Positions 22,763 through 30,805 of a stretch of 64,000 bases of DNA are shown here, piece by piece. Numbering within the stretch: position 1 is the first letter of the stretch; each line of letters opens with the position of its first letter. Where the stretch lies: assembly GCA_017470345.1 (NCBI GenBank), contig JAFUEP010000025.1, positions 62,001-126,000 on the forward strand. The letters run 5' to 3'. Source of the DNA: Prevotella sp. Lineage in GTDB: Bacteria; Bacteroidota; Bacteroidia; Bacteroidales; Bacteroidaceae. A program made the position numbers and the translations under genes. The notes under the pieces were generated by a model that saw nothing but the letters and a program-made list of their open reading frames with translations, was not told the origin of the DNA and searched no databases.

Positions 22763-22770
22763 CAAAGGTA
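22763..22770 (-). promoter_or_regulatory. Promoter -7 box of the second TonB receptor
   Basis: TACCTTTG on the minus strand, about 37 nt upstream of the ATG at 22726. The short leader leaves no space for a riboswitch. Confidence 0.65.
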
Positions 22771-22789
22771 CAAAAAAGTTTCCAATTCC

Positions 22790-22821
22790 TTGTGTGATGT
22801 CATGTTTTTTTAGTATCTTTG
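22790..22821 (+). promoter_or_regulatory. Promoter of rubrerythrin
   Basis: TTG (22790-22792), 21-bp spacer, TATCTTTG (22814-22821), 46 nt before the ATG at 22868. It is divergent from the receptor promoter. Confidence 0.7.
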
Positions 22822-22867
22822 CCCTCACAATAATTGTCTAATCCTAATAAATGAGTACAAAAACGTT

Positions 22868-23422
22868 ATGAAGAAAAAGTTTATCTGCGCCGTTTGTGGA
22901 TATATCTACGAAGGCGATGCTGCTCCCGAGAAGTGCCCCGTCTGCAAGGCTCCGGCCTCGAAGTTCTCTGAACTGAAGGAAGAGGGCGACGTCACTTATG
23001 CCACCGTCCACCGTCTGGGCGACGGCAAGATCGAGGGTGTGCCCGAGGACATGATTGAGGAGCTGCGCAACAACTACCGCGGTGAGTGCGGCGAGGTGGG
23101 CATGTATCTGGCCATGGCCCGTCAGGCCGACCGCGAGGGCTATCCCGAGATTGCCGAGGCCTTCAAGCGCTACGGGCTGGAGGAGGCCGTGCATGCCGCA
23201 CAGTTTGCCGAGCTGCTGGGCGAGGTCGTGTTCGACACGAAGACCAATCTGGAGAAGCGCGCCGCTGCCGAGCACGGTGCCTGCGCCGACAAGTTTGAGC
23301 TGGCCAAGCGCGCCAAGGCCATGGGCTTCGACGCCATCCACGACATGGTGCACGAGGCTGCCAAGGACGAGGCTCGCCACGGTGCCGGCTTCGCCGGGCT
23401 GCTGAAGCGCTACTTTGGGTAA
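22868..23422 (+). CDS. rbr: Rubrerythrin (rubredoxin domain first)
   Basis: 184-aa peroxide-detoxifying non-haem iron protein of the cytoplasm. The rubredoxin domain is N-terminal (residues 6-27, [20 protein letters not shown]: two CxxC pairs), followed by a ferritin-like four-helix domain with carboxylate/His iron ligands ([43 protein letters not shown]). This reversed order marks the 'reverse rubrerythrin' type of anaerobes, which acts as an NAD(P)H peroxidase. It has its own promoter, and its stop codon lies within a heptamer array. Confidence 0.95.
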   Translation: MKKKFICAVCGYIYEGDAAPEKCPVCKAPASKFSELKEEGDVTYATVHRLGDGKIEGVPEDMIEELRNNYRGECGEVGMYLAMARQADREGYPEIAEAFKRYGLEEAVHAAQFAELLGEVVFDTKTNLEKRAAAEHGACADKFELAKRAKAMGFDAIHDMVHEAAKDEARHGAGFAGLLKRYFG

Positions 23423-23574
23423 TGTACAATGTACAATGAACAATGTACAATAAATGAAAGGAAAATCCGTTTTATCATTGTTATGGTAAAACGGATTCTT
23501 CATTATAAAGGCCTCCTTTGTGCAGCATTGTACATTCTTCATTGTACATTGTTCATTGTTCATTGTACATTGTT
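23421..23574. repeat. Paired heptamer arrays with internal hairpin
   Basis: AATGTAC-type heptamers (23421-23455) and CATTGTN heptamers (seven copies, 23526-23574) are inverted versions of one unit. Between them AATCCGTTTTA (23464-23474) and TAAAACGGATT (23487-23497) make an 11-bp hairpin. The right array is translated as the signal peptide of the next gene. Confidence 0.8.
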
Positions 23575-24889
23575 TACGGCCTGCTCGGACAACGACTCGT
23601 TCACCACGAGCCCTACGGCCACGCTCTCGTTCTCAACCGACTCGGTGCTGATGGACACCATCTTCTCCACCGTCGGGTCGCGGACCTACGACTTCTGGGT
23701 CTACAACCGCTCGCGCGACGGACTGCGGCTGAGCAGCGTCCGCCTGCGGCAGGGCAACCAGACGGGATTCCGCGTCAACGTCGACGGCTCCTATCTCGAC
23801 AATACGCTGGGCTCCGTCGTCACCGACCTCGAGGTGCGCAAGGGCGACAGCATCCGCGTCTTCGTGGAGCTGACGGCCCCTGAGAACAATCAGCCCGACC
23901 CGCAGATGATCGAGGACGACCTCCTGTTTACCCTCGAGAGCGGCCAGCAGCAGCGGGTCCATCTGCGTGGCTGGTCGTGGGATGCGCTGTTGCTGCGCGA
24001 CGTCGTCGTCAGCCATGACTCGCTGATAGAGAGCAGCAAGCCCATCGTCGTCTATGGCGGGCTGCGCATCGACTCGGCTGCCACGCTGACGCTGCGCAAC
24101 ACGACGCTCTATTTCCACGACCAGGCCGGCATCGACGTCTATGGTACGCTGCTGGCTGACGGCGCGACGCTGCGTGGCGACCGGCTGGACCACATGTTCG
24201 ACTATCTGCCCTACGACCGCGTGAGCGGCCAGTGGCGGGGCGTCACCCTCCATTCGTCGTCCTACGGCAACCAGATCATTAACACTGAGATACGCAGCGC
24301 CTGCGACGGCCTGGTGTGCGACTCGGCCGCTTTCCTCGGCCCCGACGTGCAGCGCCTCTACATGGAGCGCAGCATCATCCACAACTGCAAGGGGGCGGGC
24401 CTGCTCTCGTATAACAGCTATGTGGGTCTCTCGCGCTGTCAGTTCACCAACACGCTGGGCGACTGCGTGGCCATCATCGGCGGAGCGGCCGTCATCGACC
24501 GCTGCACGCTGGCCCAGTTCTATCCCCTGTCGGCCGACCGCGGTGCCGCCTTGCGCTTCACCAACTTTGCGGGCGACTATGCTTATCCGCTCGAGACGAT
24601 GCAAATGACGGGCTGCATCGTCACGGGCTATGCCGACGATGTCGTCATGGGCGAGACGCGCGACGACGACTCCACCACCTTATTTAATTATCACTTCGAG
24701 AATTCCCTGCTCCGTACGCCAAAGGTCGAGGACGACTCGGTCAACTTCGTCAATATCCACTGGGAGACAAAGGACGACTCCATACAGGGCAAGCAGCACT
24801 TCCGTCAGATTGACGAAGAGAACCTCATCTACGACTTCCGCCTCGACTCGCTCTCGACGGCCCACGGACTGGGCTGCTACGACGACTGA
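23483..24889 (+). CDS. Lipoprotein with probable right-handed beta-helix
   Basis: 468 aa. The signal [34 protein letters not shown] ends in a lipobox-like FTAC (Cys 34). Its hydrophobic core ([16 protein letters not shown]) is encoded by the CATTGTN heptamer array. Residues about 60-180 form a beta-rich N-terminal domain; about 210-420 show short-period beta-helix features (VYGGLRIDSAATLTLRNTTLYF, GIDVYGTLLADGATLRG, GLLSYNSYVGLSRCQFTN, GGAAVIDRCTL). It is likely a surface or periplasmic polysaccharide-binding or unknown protein. The ATG at 23483 lies inside a hairpin, so translation may be gated. No own promoter is seen, so read-through from rubrerythrin is likely. Confidence 0.75.
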   Translation: MVKRILHYKGLLCAALYILHCTLFIVHCTLFTACSDNDSFTTSPTATLSFSTDSVLMDTIFSTVGSRTYDFWVYNRSRDGLRLSSVRLRQGNQTGFRVNVDGSYLDNTLGSVVTDLEVRKGDSIRVFVELTAPENNQPDPQMIEDDLLFTLESGQQQRVHLRGWSWDALLLRDVVVSHDSLIESSKPIVVYGGLRIDSAATLTLRNTTLYFHDQAGIDVYGTLLADGATLRGDRLDHMFDYLPYDRVSGQWRGVTLHSSSYGNQIINTEIRSACDGLVCDSAAFLGPDVQRLYMERSIIHNCKGAGLLSYNSYVGLSRCQFTNTLGDCVAIIGGAAVIDRCTLAQFYPLSADRGAALRFTNFAGDYAYPLETMQMTGCIVTGYADDVVMGETRDDDSTTLFNYHFENSLLRTPKVEDDSVNFVNIHWETKDDSIQGKQHFRQIDEENLIYDFRLDSLSTAHGLGCYDD

Positions 24890-24906
24890 GACTGTGATGA
24901 TGGTTT

Positions 24907-24989
24907 AACTACGAATTATACGAATTAAACGAATTAGAAGCGTGTAGGTTGCGCGCAGCTAATTCGTTTAATTCGTATAATTCGTGGTT
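24907..24989. terminator. 31-bp hairpin, bidirectional terminator
   Basis: Arms 24907-24937 and 24959-24989 pair over 31 bp with a single G-T wobble and a 21-nt loop. Each arm is a 9-bp-period array (ACGAATTAT, ACGAATTAA, ACGAATTAG). It separates the convergent lipoprotein and S41 protease genes. Confidence 0.8.
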
Positions 24990-25018
24990 AAGAAATAATG
25001 ATAACCAAGTTGTTTTAA

Positions 25019-26056
25019 CTAATTGTTGGCAATCAGCTGGCGGGCGAACTCGATGAGCGTGTCGCGACCGCGGCGGAAGTCGTCGTCGGTCAGGTCGACG
25101 CGATAGTCGGGGGCTATGCCGAACTCCGTCGGCTGGCGCTCCGTGTCGTACATCGGCACGGCCGAGAAGCGCACCGTCCACCCGCAGGGCAGCGACGAGC
25201 TGAAGGGCATGCCGGAGCCGCCGCCCGTCTGGTCGCCAACGATCTTGACGTTGGGCAGCGACTTCATGTAGAGCGTGAACTCGTTGGCTGCGGAGAAGAC
25301 CTGGCGGTTGGTCAGCACGACGACGGGCTTCTGCCATCGGATGTTGGCCGAGGGCTCCAGATAGCGGGGCTCCATGGGCGAGAAGTCGCTGTGGCCGGTT
25401 CCCCTCTTATGTTGCCTGTAGCCGACGAGCGTCTTCTCGTTGCAGAAGCGGGCTGCCATTTTCTCGGCATTGGTTAGGTCGCCGCCGCCGTTGCCACGGA
25501 TGTCGACGATGAGTCCGCGACAGAGGATCATGTGGAGCAACGCCTCGTCGAGATTGCCCTCGCCGACGCCCTGCGTGAACGACTCGTAGCGCACGTAGCC
25601 GATGTTGTCGTCGAGGATGCAGTAGTCGATGCCTGCGGCAATCTTATAGTCGGTGCCCATATAGCGGCGCAGGAGCGTGTCGCTCACGTTGGACGGATAG
25701 TCCTCCGACCAGGCCCAGTAACGCCCGAAGTCGTGGGGCGCCGAGAGGTTGACGTGGCCGTCGCGCAGTTCGGCCAGCATATTACACAGCACCTCGAAGA
25801 GCTGTTTCTGCGACATGCCGTCGTTGACCTGTGCAGCGTAGCGTGCGTGAACCTCCTGCCAGTCGAGCCCGTAGGCGTGCTGCTTGTAGTCGAAGAAGCA
25901 GTAGTGCTCGTCGATGATGCGCCATAGGGCCTCGAGGTTGCCCTGTGGCGTGTCGTCGTATTCTTCTTCGTTGACGCAGGCCGACGTGGCGAAGCACAGC
26001 ATCAGGCAAAGCAGCCCGACGAGACGGTAGACATGGCTGATGGCAGGATGTTTCAT
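25019..26056 (-). CDS. S41-family peptidase lipoprotein
   Basis: 345 aa. The signal has lipobox TSAC (Cys about 27). The middle matches the tail-specific/IRBP-like S41 fold: DNIGYVRYESF, GLIVDIRGNGGGDLTNAEKMAARF, VVVLTNRQVFSAANEFTLYMKSL (candidate nucleophile Ser in FSAAN) and VKIVGDQTGGGSGMPFSSSL. The Lys of CtpA-type enzymes is not evident, as in the tricorn/IRBP branch. The start at 26056 overlaps the stop of the preceding gene by one base (TAATG), which points to translational coupling. Confidence 0.85.
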   Translation of the reverse strand: MKHPAISHVYRLVGLLCLMLCFATSACVNEEEYDDTPQGNLEALWRIIDEHYCFFDYKQHAYGLDWQEVHARYAAQVNDGMSQKQLFEVLCNMLAELRDGHVNLSAPHDFGRYWAWSEDYPSNVSDTLLRRYMGTDYKIAAGIDYCILDDNIGYVRYESFTQGVGEGNLDEALLHMILCRGLIVDIRGNGGGDLTNAEKMAARFCNEKTLVGYRQHKRGTGHSDFSPMEPRYLEPSANIRWQKPVVVLTNRQVFSAANEFTLYMKSLPNVKIVGDQTGGGSGMPFSSSLPCGWTVRFSAVPMYDTERQPTEFGIAPDYRVDLTDDDFRRGRDTLIEFARQLIANN

Positions 26057-26901
26057 TACTTTTGCTTGAGAGGTTTGGTGTGGGTGAGACTGCGCACGTA
26101 GCCCACCATGAAGCGATGGTGGAGCACGTGCGACTTCAGGTTGTTGACCCGCAGCTGCTGATAGTCGCCCAGGTAGCCGATGCGCAGGCTGGCGTTTCGC
26201 CACAACTTATAATCAATGGTGATCTGTTGGCGGAAGTTGGGGGCGGAGACAAAGGTGGTCGGCACTACGTTGTGGTCGTAGTTGCCGAGCGAGAAGATTT
26301 CGTAGTAGGACTGTCCGTAGTTGGGGCTGAAGGCCACCCCGACGAGTGGCAGGGCCAGTTCGTAGCGCATCTCCAGGCGACGCTTGAAGAGGTCGACGTG
26401 GGCGCGTGCTGCCGCCACGGGCATGAGGTTGAGCGCGAGGCGGGCCTGAGCCGGGTTGTTCGAATTGCTTGTGTTATAGATGAAGCCAAGGTTGCCGTTG
26501 AGCATCGCCCCGGCTTCCACATAGACGGCATTATGATAGTTGTGCCAGGTGAAAGCCTGCCAATGGCGGACGCGACCGACGAAGAACGAATAGTCGCCCT
26601 GCAGCTCGTCGCGCGAGCCTGAGCGGTCGTCGGCGGTGGATAGCGACAGCTGGTGCTGGATGAGTGTGCGCCAATTGTCGTAATCGACGTAGGAACCATA
26701 GCGCTCGGTGGTCGACAGGAAGGTGAAGCCCGTGCCGTGGAACTTCTCCTGCGACAGATAGGTGTCGAGCAGCTGGGTCGGTCCGACTCCCAGCTGATAC
26801 GACTGGCGCGTGTGCGTGGCGGGCAGCACGGGGTTGGCCCGCGCCGTCAGCGCAGTCAGGAGCACTGCGCACGTCAGGAGGCAACGCTTAGAACTCGTCA
26901 T
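26056..26901 (-). CDS. Putative outer-membrane protein, possibly DUF3316
   Basis: 281 aa with a signal peptide (about 1-22, ending TARA). The rest is rich in alternating aromatic/polar strands (YQLGVGPTQLLDTYLSQEKFHGTGFTFLSTTERYG; LEMRYELALPLVGVAFSPNYGQSYYEIF; ITIDYKLWRNASLRIGYLGDYQQLRVNNLKSHVLHHRFMVGYV). This fits a small beta-barrel and resembles Bacteroidales DUF3316 proteins. Its start overlaps the parC 3' end by 14 nt and its stop overlaps the S41 gene, so the three form one transcription unit. Function unknown. Confidence 0.7.
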   Translation of the reverse strand: MTSSKRCLLTCAVLLTALTARANPVLPATHTRQSYQLGVGPTQLLDTYLSQEKFHGTGFTFLSTTERYGSYVDYDNWRTLIQHQLSLSTADDRSGSRDELQGDYSFFVGRVRHWQAFTWHNYHNAVYVEAGAMLNGNLGFIYNTSNSNNPAQARLALNLMPVAAARAHVDLFKRRLEMRYELALPLVGVAFSPNYGQSYYEIFSLGNYDHNVVPTTFVSAPNFRQQITIDYKLWRNASLRIGYLGDYQQLRVNNLKSHVLHHRFMVGYVRSLTHTKPLKQK

Positions 26902-29677
26902 CGGAGAACAGGTTTAGCTGGCCGGTCATCTCGTCAATCACTTGCTGCTGGCTCTTGCCGGCATCGGGGTCAAGGTTCTCTGCCCCAGAAGGCGAAGCCC
27001 CGCCTGCGGCCCCCGATGGGGCTTCTGTAGTTTCAGGGTCATCGTCTGTCGTGTCCCCCTCGGGGGACGAAAGGGGAGCCTCCTCTGGGAATCTCACGGG
27101 TTCCTGCTCCTCGATGCTCTCAATCTGCCATGTGGAGATGCGTTTGCCCTTGGCCTTGAAGCCCTTGACGGCGATGAACTGCTCGGCATCGATGTCCTCA
27201 GAGCCGCGATATTCGTCGGCTCCGCCGTAGGTGACGCGGATCAGGGGATAGACCTCGTCGCTGAGCAGCACGAGCTTCGACGTCTGGTTGTCGCCCATGA
27301 AGTTCTGCTTGCGCTTGGTGGCCTCCATGAGGAATCGCTTGAGGTAGGGGTAGCCTTGGTTGTCGGCATCGAAGAGCACGGCCGTCCACACCTTGTCGGG
27401 CTGGAACTTCTCGATGCGCAGGATATTCTCCTCGTAGTGGTTGTTGGCGTCGAAGTTGGTCAGATAGAAGTCGCCGTTCCTCAGGACGACGAGAATCTGG
27501 TCGTCGTCGAAGAATTCGCCCAGCAGGCGTCCGTGGTCGTCGTAGTTCAGACGGTTGACATCGGGGTCGAACCAAACCTTGCGGCCGCCCAGCGTGGAGT
27601 GGCCCTGCGACTTGAGGGTGATGCGGTGTACGGGCTTCTTGGTCAGCAGGTTACCCTTCGAGGCGCGCCCTTTGATGATAATGTCGGCAAAGGAGCGCTC
27701 GAGGAAGATGCTGGCGCGCGGGTTCTGGGCCTGGACGGAGGCGTCGAGGGTCACCTTGATGACCTCGGCCTCGCCGTTGGGGTTGACGGTGAAGTACATC
27801 ACCTTCGAGCCCGGCGTGCCCTGCGTCAGGTCGTTCTCGCGGTCGCGCGTGATGCCCGTGATGTTGAATCGCTTGATGAAGTAGGGACCCTGGCGGCCGT
27901 CGCGATAGACCACATTATATATGGTGCGCTTGTCGTTCTTCTTGAACACGCCGAGCCACAGCACGTTCTTGCCCACGAAAAGCTTCTCGGCCACACGTAC
28001 CACTTTATATTTGCCGTCCTTATAGAAGAGGATGACGTCGTCGATGTCGGAGCAGTTGCAGACGTATTCGTCCTTCTTCAGCCCCGTGCCGATGAATCCC
28101 TCCTGGCGGTTGATGTAGAGCTTCTGGTTGGCCTCGGCCACCTTCGTGGCCTCGATGGTGTCGAAGTTGCGCAGCTCCGTGAGGCGCGGGTGGTCCTTGC
28201 CGTACTTGTCCTTGAGGAACTGGAACCAGTCGGCCGTCACCTCCGTGAGGTTGGCCAGGTCGCGCTCTATCTGGTCGATCTCGTCCTGCAGCCGCGCCAT
28301 CAGCTCGTCGGCCTTGTCCTTGTTGAACTTCAGGATGCGCTGCATCTTGATCTCGAGCAGGCGCAGGATGTCGTCCTTGGTCACCTCGCGCACCAGTTGC
28401 GGGTAGTAGGGCGTCAGGCGCTCGTCGATGTGCTCGCAGACGGCGTCGATCGTAGGGGCCTGTTCGAACTTCCTGTCTTTATAGATGCGCTCCTCGATGA
28501 AGATCTTCTCGAGCGAACAGAAGTGGAGCTGCTCCAGGAGCTCGCCGCGGCGGATCTCCAATTCCTGGCGGATGAGGTCCTTGGTGCGGTCGACGGAGTG
28601 GCGCAGCACGTCGCTGACGGTGAGGAACTGGGGCTTCTGGTCGGCAATGACGCAGCAGTTGGGCGAGATGTTGATCTCGCAGTCAGTGAAGGCATAGAGG
28701 GCGTCGATGGTCTTGTCGCTCGACACACCGGGGGCCAGGTGCACCTGGATCTCCACCTCGGCCGAGGTCAGGTCAGTGACGTTGCGGGCCTTGATCTTGC
28801 CCTTCTCGATGGCCTTGGTGATGCTTTCGCAGAGCGTGTTGACCGTCTTCGAGAAGGGCAGCTCGCGGATGACGAGCGTCTTCTGGTCGAGCTTCTCGAT
28901 CTTGGCGCGCACTTTCAGCACGCCGCCGCGCTGGCCGTCGTTATATTTCGACACGTCGATGGAGCCGCCCGTCTGGAAATCAGGGTAGAGATGGAACTCC
29001 TCGTCGTGCAGATAGCTGATGGCGGCATCGCAGATCTCGTTGAAGTTGTGGGGCAGAATCTTCGACGACAGGCCCACGGCAATGCCCTCGGCGCCCTGCG
29101 AGAGGAGCAGGGGGAACTTGACGGGCAGCGTGATAGGCTCCTTGTTGCGCCCGTCATAGGAGAGCTGCCACTCCGTCGTCTTGGGATTGAACACTGTGTC
29201 GAGGGCGAACTTCGATAGGCGGGCCTCGATGTATCGGGGCGCAGCGGCACGGTCGCCCGTGAGGATGTTGCCCCAGTTGCCCTGCGTGTCGACGAGCAGG
29301 TCCTTCTGTCCCAGTTGCACCAGGGCGTCGCCGATGGAGGCGTCGCCGTGGGGATGGAACTGCATGGTGTGGCCCACGATGTTGGCCACCTTATTATATC
29401 GTCCGTCGTCCATGCGCTTCATCGAGTGCAGGATGCGCCGCTGCACGGGCTTCAGGCCGTCCTCGATGTGGGGGACGGCGCGCTCGAGAATGACGTAGGA
29501 GGCATAGTCGAGGAACCAGTTCTGATACATGCCGCTCAGGTGGTGGACGGCTGATGCGTCGAATCGGTTGACGGGCTTGTAGTCGGAGTGCCCTTCAATG
29601 ACTCCGCCGGCCTCGTCGTTATCTGTTGTTCCTGACATTAGCTCTTCGCCAATGTCGTCTCTTATTTCATCGTCCAT
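26888..29677 (-). CDS. parC: DNA topoisomerase IV subunit A, with in-frame repeat insertions in its tail
   Basis: 929 aa, the DNA-cleaving subunit of a type IIA topoisomerase. The breakage-reunion domain is clear: LERAVPHIEDGLKPVQRRILHSM, GHTMQFHPHGDASIGDALV, and the catalytic Tyr in AAPRYIEARLSKFA. It resembles the Bacteroidetes ParC branch (MYQNWFLDYASYVILERAVP), not GyrA (no SYIDYSMSVI). Coiled coil and C-gate lie near 370-480, with a degenerate C-terminal beta-pinwheel afterwards. The tail (about 866-896) carries EEAPLSSPEGDTTDD and TTEAPSGAAGGASPS, encoded by the same palindromes as in uvrA. The start at 29677 (MDDEIRDD) follows a promoter at 29704. Confidence 0.92.
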   Translation of the reverse strand: MDDEIRDDIGEELMSGTTDNDEAGGVIEGHSDYKPVNRFDASAVHHLSGMYQNWFLDYASYVILERAVPHIEDGLKPVQRRILHSMKRMDDGRYNKVANIVGHTMQFHPHGDASIGDALVQLGQKDLLVDTQGNWGNILTGDRAAAPRYIEARLSKFALDTVFNPKTTEWQLSYDGRNKEPITLPVKFPLLLSQGAEGIAVGLSSKILPHNFNEICDAAISYLHDEEFHLYPDFQTGGSIDVSKYNDGQRGGVLKVRAKIEKLDQKTLVIRELPFSKTVNTLCESITKAIEKGKIKARNVTDLTSAEVEIQVHLAPGVSSDKTIDALYAFTDCEINISPNCCVIADQKPQFLTVSDVLRHSVDRTKDLIRQELEIRRGELLEQLHFCSLEKIFIEERIYKDRKFEQAPTIDAVCEHIDERLTPYYPQLVREVTKDDILRLLEIKMQRILKFNKDKADELMARLQDEIDQIERDLANLTEVTADWFQFLKDKYGKDHPRLTELRNFDTIEATKVAEANQKLYINRQEGFIGTGLKKDEYVCNCSDIDDVILFYKDGKYKVVRVAEKLFVGKNVLWLGVFKKNDKRTIYNVVYRDGRQGPYFIKRFNITGITRDRENDLTQGTPGSKVMYFTVNPNGEAEVIKVTLDASVQAQNPRASIFLERSFADIIIKGRASKGNLLTKKPVHRITLKSQGHSTLGGRKVWFDPDVNRLNYDDHGRLLGEFFDDDQILVVLRNGDFYLTNFDANNHYEENILRIEKFQPDKVWTAVLFDADNQGYPYLKRFLMEATKRKQNFMGDNQTSKLVLLSDEVYPLIRVTYGGADEYRGSEDIDAEQFIAVKGFKAKGKRISTWQIESIEEQEPVRFPEEAPLSSPEGDTTDDDPETTEAPSGAAGGASPSGAENLDPDAGKSQQQVIDEMTGQLNLFSDDEF
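26992..27083. repeat. Intragenic GC-rich palindromes D and E (parC)
   Basis: Copy D (26992-27033) aligns with copy A of uvrA over about 42 bp with roughly eight differences (GAAGCCCC, CCCCGATGGGGCTTCTGTAG). Copy E (27048-27083, CCCCCTCGGGGGAC and GGGGAGCC) is inverted, like copy C. D encodes TEAPSGAAGGASPS, E encodes EEAPLSSPEGDT. Confidence 0.75.
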
Positions 29678-29703
29678 TGTGCAATGGTTTTTAGTTTTGC
29701 GCA

Positions 29704-29711
29704 CAAAATTA
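29704..29711 (-). promoter_or_regulatory. Promoter -7 box of the parC operon
   Basis: TAATTTTG on the minus strand, 27 nt upstream of the parC ATG. It fits TAnnTTTG; the T-rich upstream sequence gives no unambiguous -33 box. Confidence 0.5.
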
Positions 29712-29754
29712 CAAAAAAAAATTGAAATAATGCCTTTCCTGTCAGTTTTTTTTG

Positions 29755-29762
29755 TACCTTTG
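29755..29762 (+). promoter_or_regulatory. Promoter -7 box immediately before the DUF554 gene
   Basis: TACCTTTG ends 5 nt before the ATG at 29768, so the transcript probably begins at or next to the start codon. Confidence 0.65.
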
Positions 29763-29767
29763 CGCCT

Positions 29768-30451
29768 ATGATTGGAACAATCGTCAACACAATAGCTATC
29801 ATCGTAGGCACCTTGCTGGGCAGCTTTCTGCACCGAGGCATCAGGGAGCAATACAAGACGGCCCTCTACGATGTCCTCGGACTGGCCTCGCTGGCCATCG
29901 GACTGAACGCATGCATCAGCAACCTGCCCAAGAGCCAGTATCCCGTGCTCTTCATCGTAGCCATGGCCCTGGGCACCGTCGTGGGCACGTGGCTCGACAT
30001 CGACGGACGCTTCCATCGCCTCGTCGACAGCCGTTCGAAGGGCGGCAGCCGGCTGGCCGACGGCCTCTCGACGGCCACGCTGCTCTATTGCATCGGCCCC
30101 CTGTCGATGCTGGGGCCCGTCATTGCGGCCCTGAAAGGCGACCACACGTTTCTCTTCACCAACGCGACGCTCGACTTCGTCTCGTCGACCATCTTTGCCT
30201 CGACCTACGGCCTGGGTATGCTCCTGGCCGCTCCCGTGCTGTTCCTCTGGCAGGGCATGTTCTTCATGGTGGCGCGGCTGTCGAGCCAGGCCGTCAGCGA
30301 CCAGCTCATGGCCGAACTGCTCATCGTGGGCGGACTGATGATCACGGCCAGCGGACTGAAACTTTTGGCCGTCAAGCGGTTGAAGACGCTCGACATGCTG
30401 CCGGCGCTGCTGGTGCCGATGGCGTGGTTTCTGCTGAAAAGTTTTGTCTAA
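29768..30451 (+). CDS. DUF554 family membrane protein
   Basis: 227 aa, about six or seven hydrophobic segments, matching the DUF554 (YdfK/YqgA) family. The characteristic N-terminus MIGTIVNTIAIIVGTLLG fixes the start. Further family features are LGLASLAIGLNACI, TATLLYCIGPLSMLGPVIAALKGD and ASTYGLGMLLAAPVLF. Inner-membrane protein of unknown, possibly transport, function. The promoter -7 box ends only 5 nt upstream, so the mRNA may be leaderless. It is followed by the GlsB-like gene after 18 nt. Confidence 0.88.
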   Translation: MIGTIVNTIAIIVGTLLGSFLHRGIREQYKTALYDVLGLASLAIGLNACISNLPKSQYPVLFIVAMALGTVVGTWLDIDGRFHRLVDSRSKGGSRLADGLSTATLLYCIGPLSMLGPVIAALKGDHTFLFTNATLDFVSSTIFASTYGLGMLLAAPVLFLWQGMFFMVARLSSQAVSDQLMAELLIVGGLMITASGLKLLAVKRLKTLDMLPALLVPMAWFLLKSFV

Positions 30452-30469
30452 TTTAAAATATTAAAAGTT

Positions 30470-30712
30470 ATGACAGGTATTATTGGTTCTATTATCATTG
30501 GATGTTTGGCTGGCTTCTGCGCCGGCAAGTTGATGAAGGGCGGCGGTTTCGGATTCCTGATGAATCTGCTGCTCGGACTGTTTGGCGGTGTGCTCGGAGG
30601 CTGGCTCTTCAGCATGCTCGGCATTGAGTGGGGCGGCCTGCTCGGCCAGCTCGGAACGGCCATCATCGGCGCCGTCGCCATCCTGTGGATTGCATCGCTG
30701 CTGAAGAAGTGA
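30470..30712 (+). CDS. GlsB/YeaQ/YmgE family membrane protein
   Basis: 80 aa, Gly-rich with three short transmembrane segments (GIIGSIIIGCLAGFCAGKLMKGGGFGFLMNLLLGLFGGVLGGWLF; LGTAIIGAVAILWIASLLKK). This is the compact GlsB/YeaQ/YmgE (transglycosylase-associated) family linked to envelope stress in other bacteria. It is co-transcribed with the DUF554 gene and ends in a hairpin built from 22-bp-phased repeats. Confidence 0.85.
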   Translation: MTGIIGSIIIGCLAGFCAGKLMKGGGFGFLMNLLLGLFGGVLGGWLFSMLGIEWGGLLGQLGTAIIGAVAILWIASLLKK

Positions 30713-30728
30713 TCGGCTCATGCAACTG

Positions 30729-30805
30729 TCGGACCGCAACGCTGAAAACGAAGCGGTCCTTTGACCATGTCAAAGCGGTCCTGTGTCTCAGACACAGGAC
30801 CGTTG
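30729..30805. repeat. 22-bp-phased AAGCGGTCCTT repeats, four copies
   Basis: 11-bp cores at 30729 (inverted, GGACCGC), 30751 (direct, AAGCGGTCCTT), 30773 (direct, AAGCGGTCCTG) and 30795 (inverted, AGGACCGTT), exactly 22 bp apart. The first and second pair into a hairpin. The third and fourth form the perfect stem CGGTCCTGTGTC/GACACAGGACCG. Confidence 0.8.

Noticed and set aside
20582-22770. Cobalamin riboswitch upstream of the BtuB-like receptor
   Set aside because: Only about 30 nt separate the promoter -7 box from the start codon, and no B12-box-like sequence is seen.
22844-23563. 239-codon minus-strand frame over rubrerythrin
   Set aside because: Opposite strand of a certain gene; the apparent signal-like start comes from the heptamer array.
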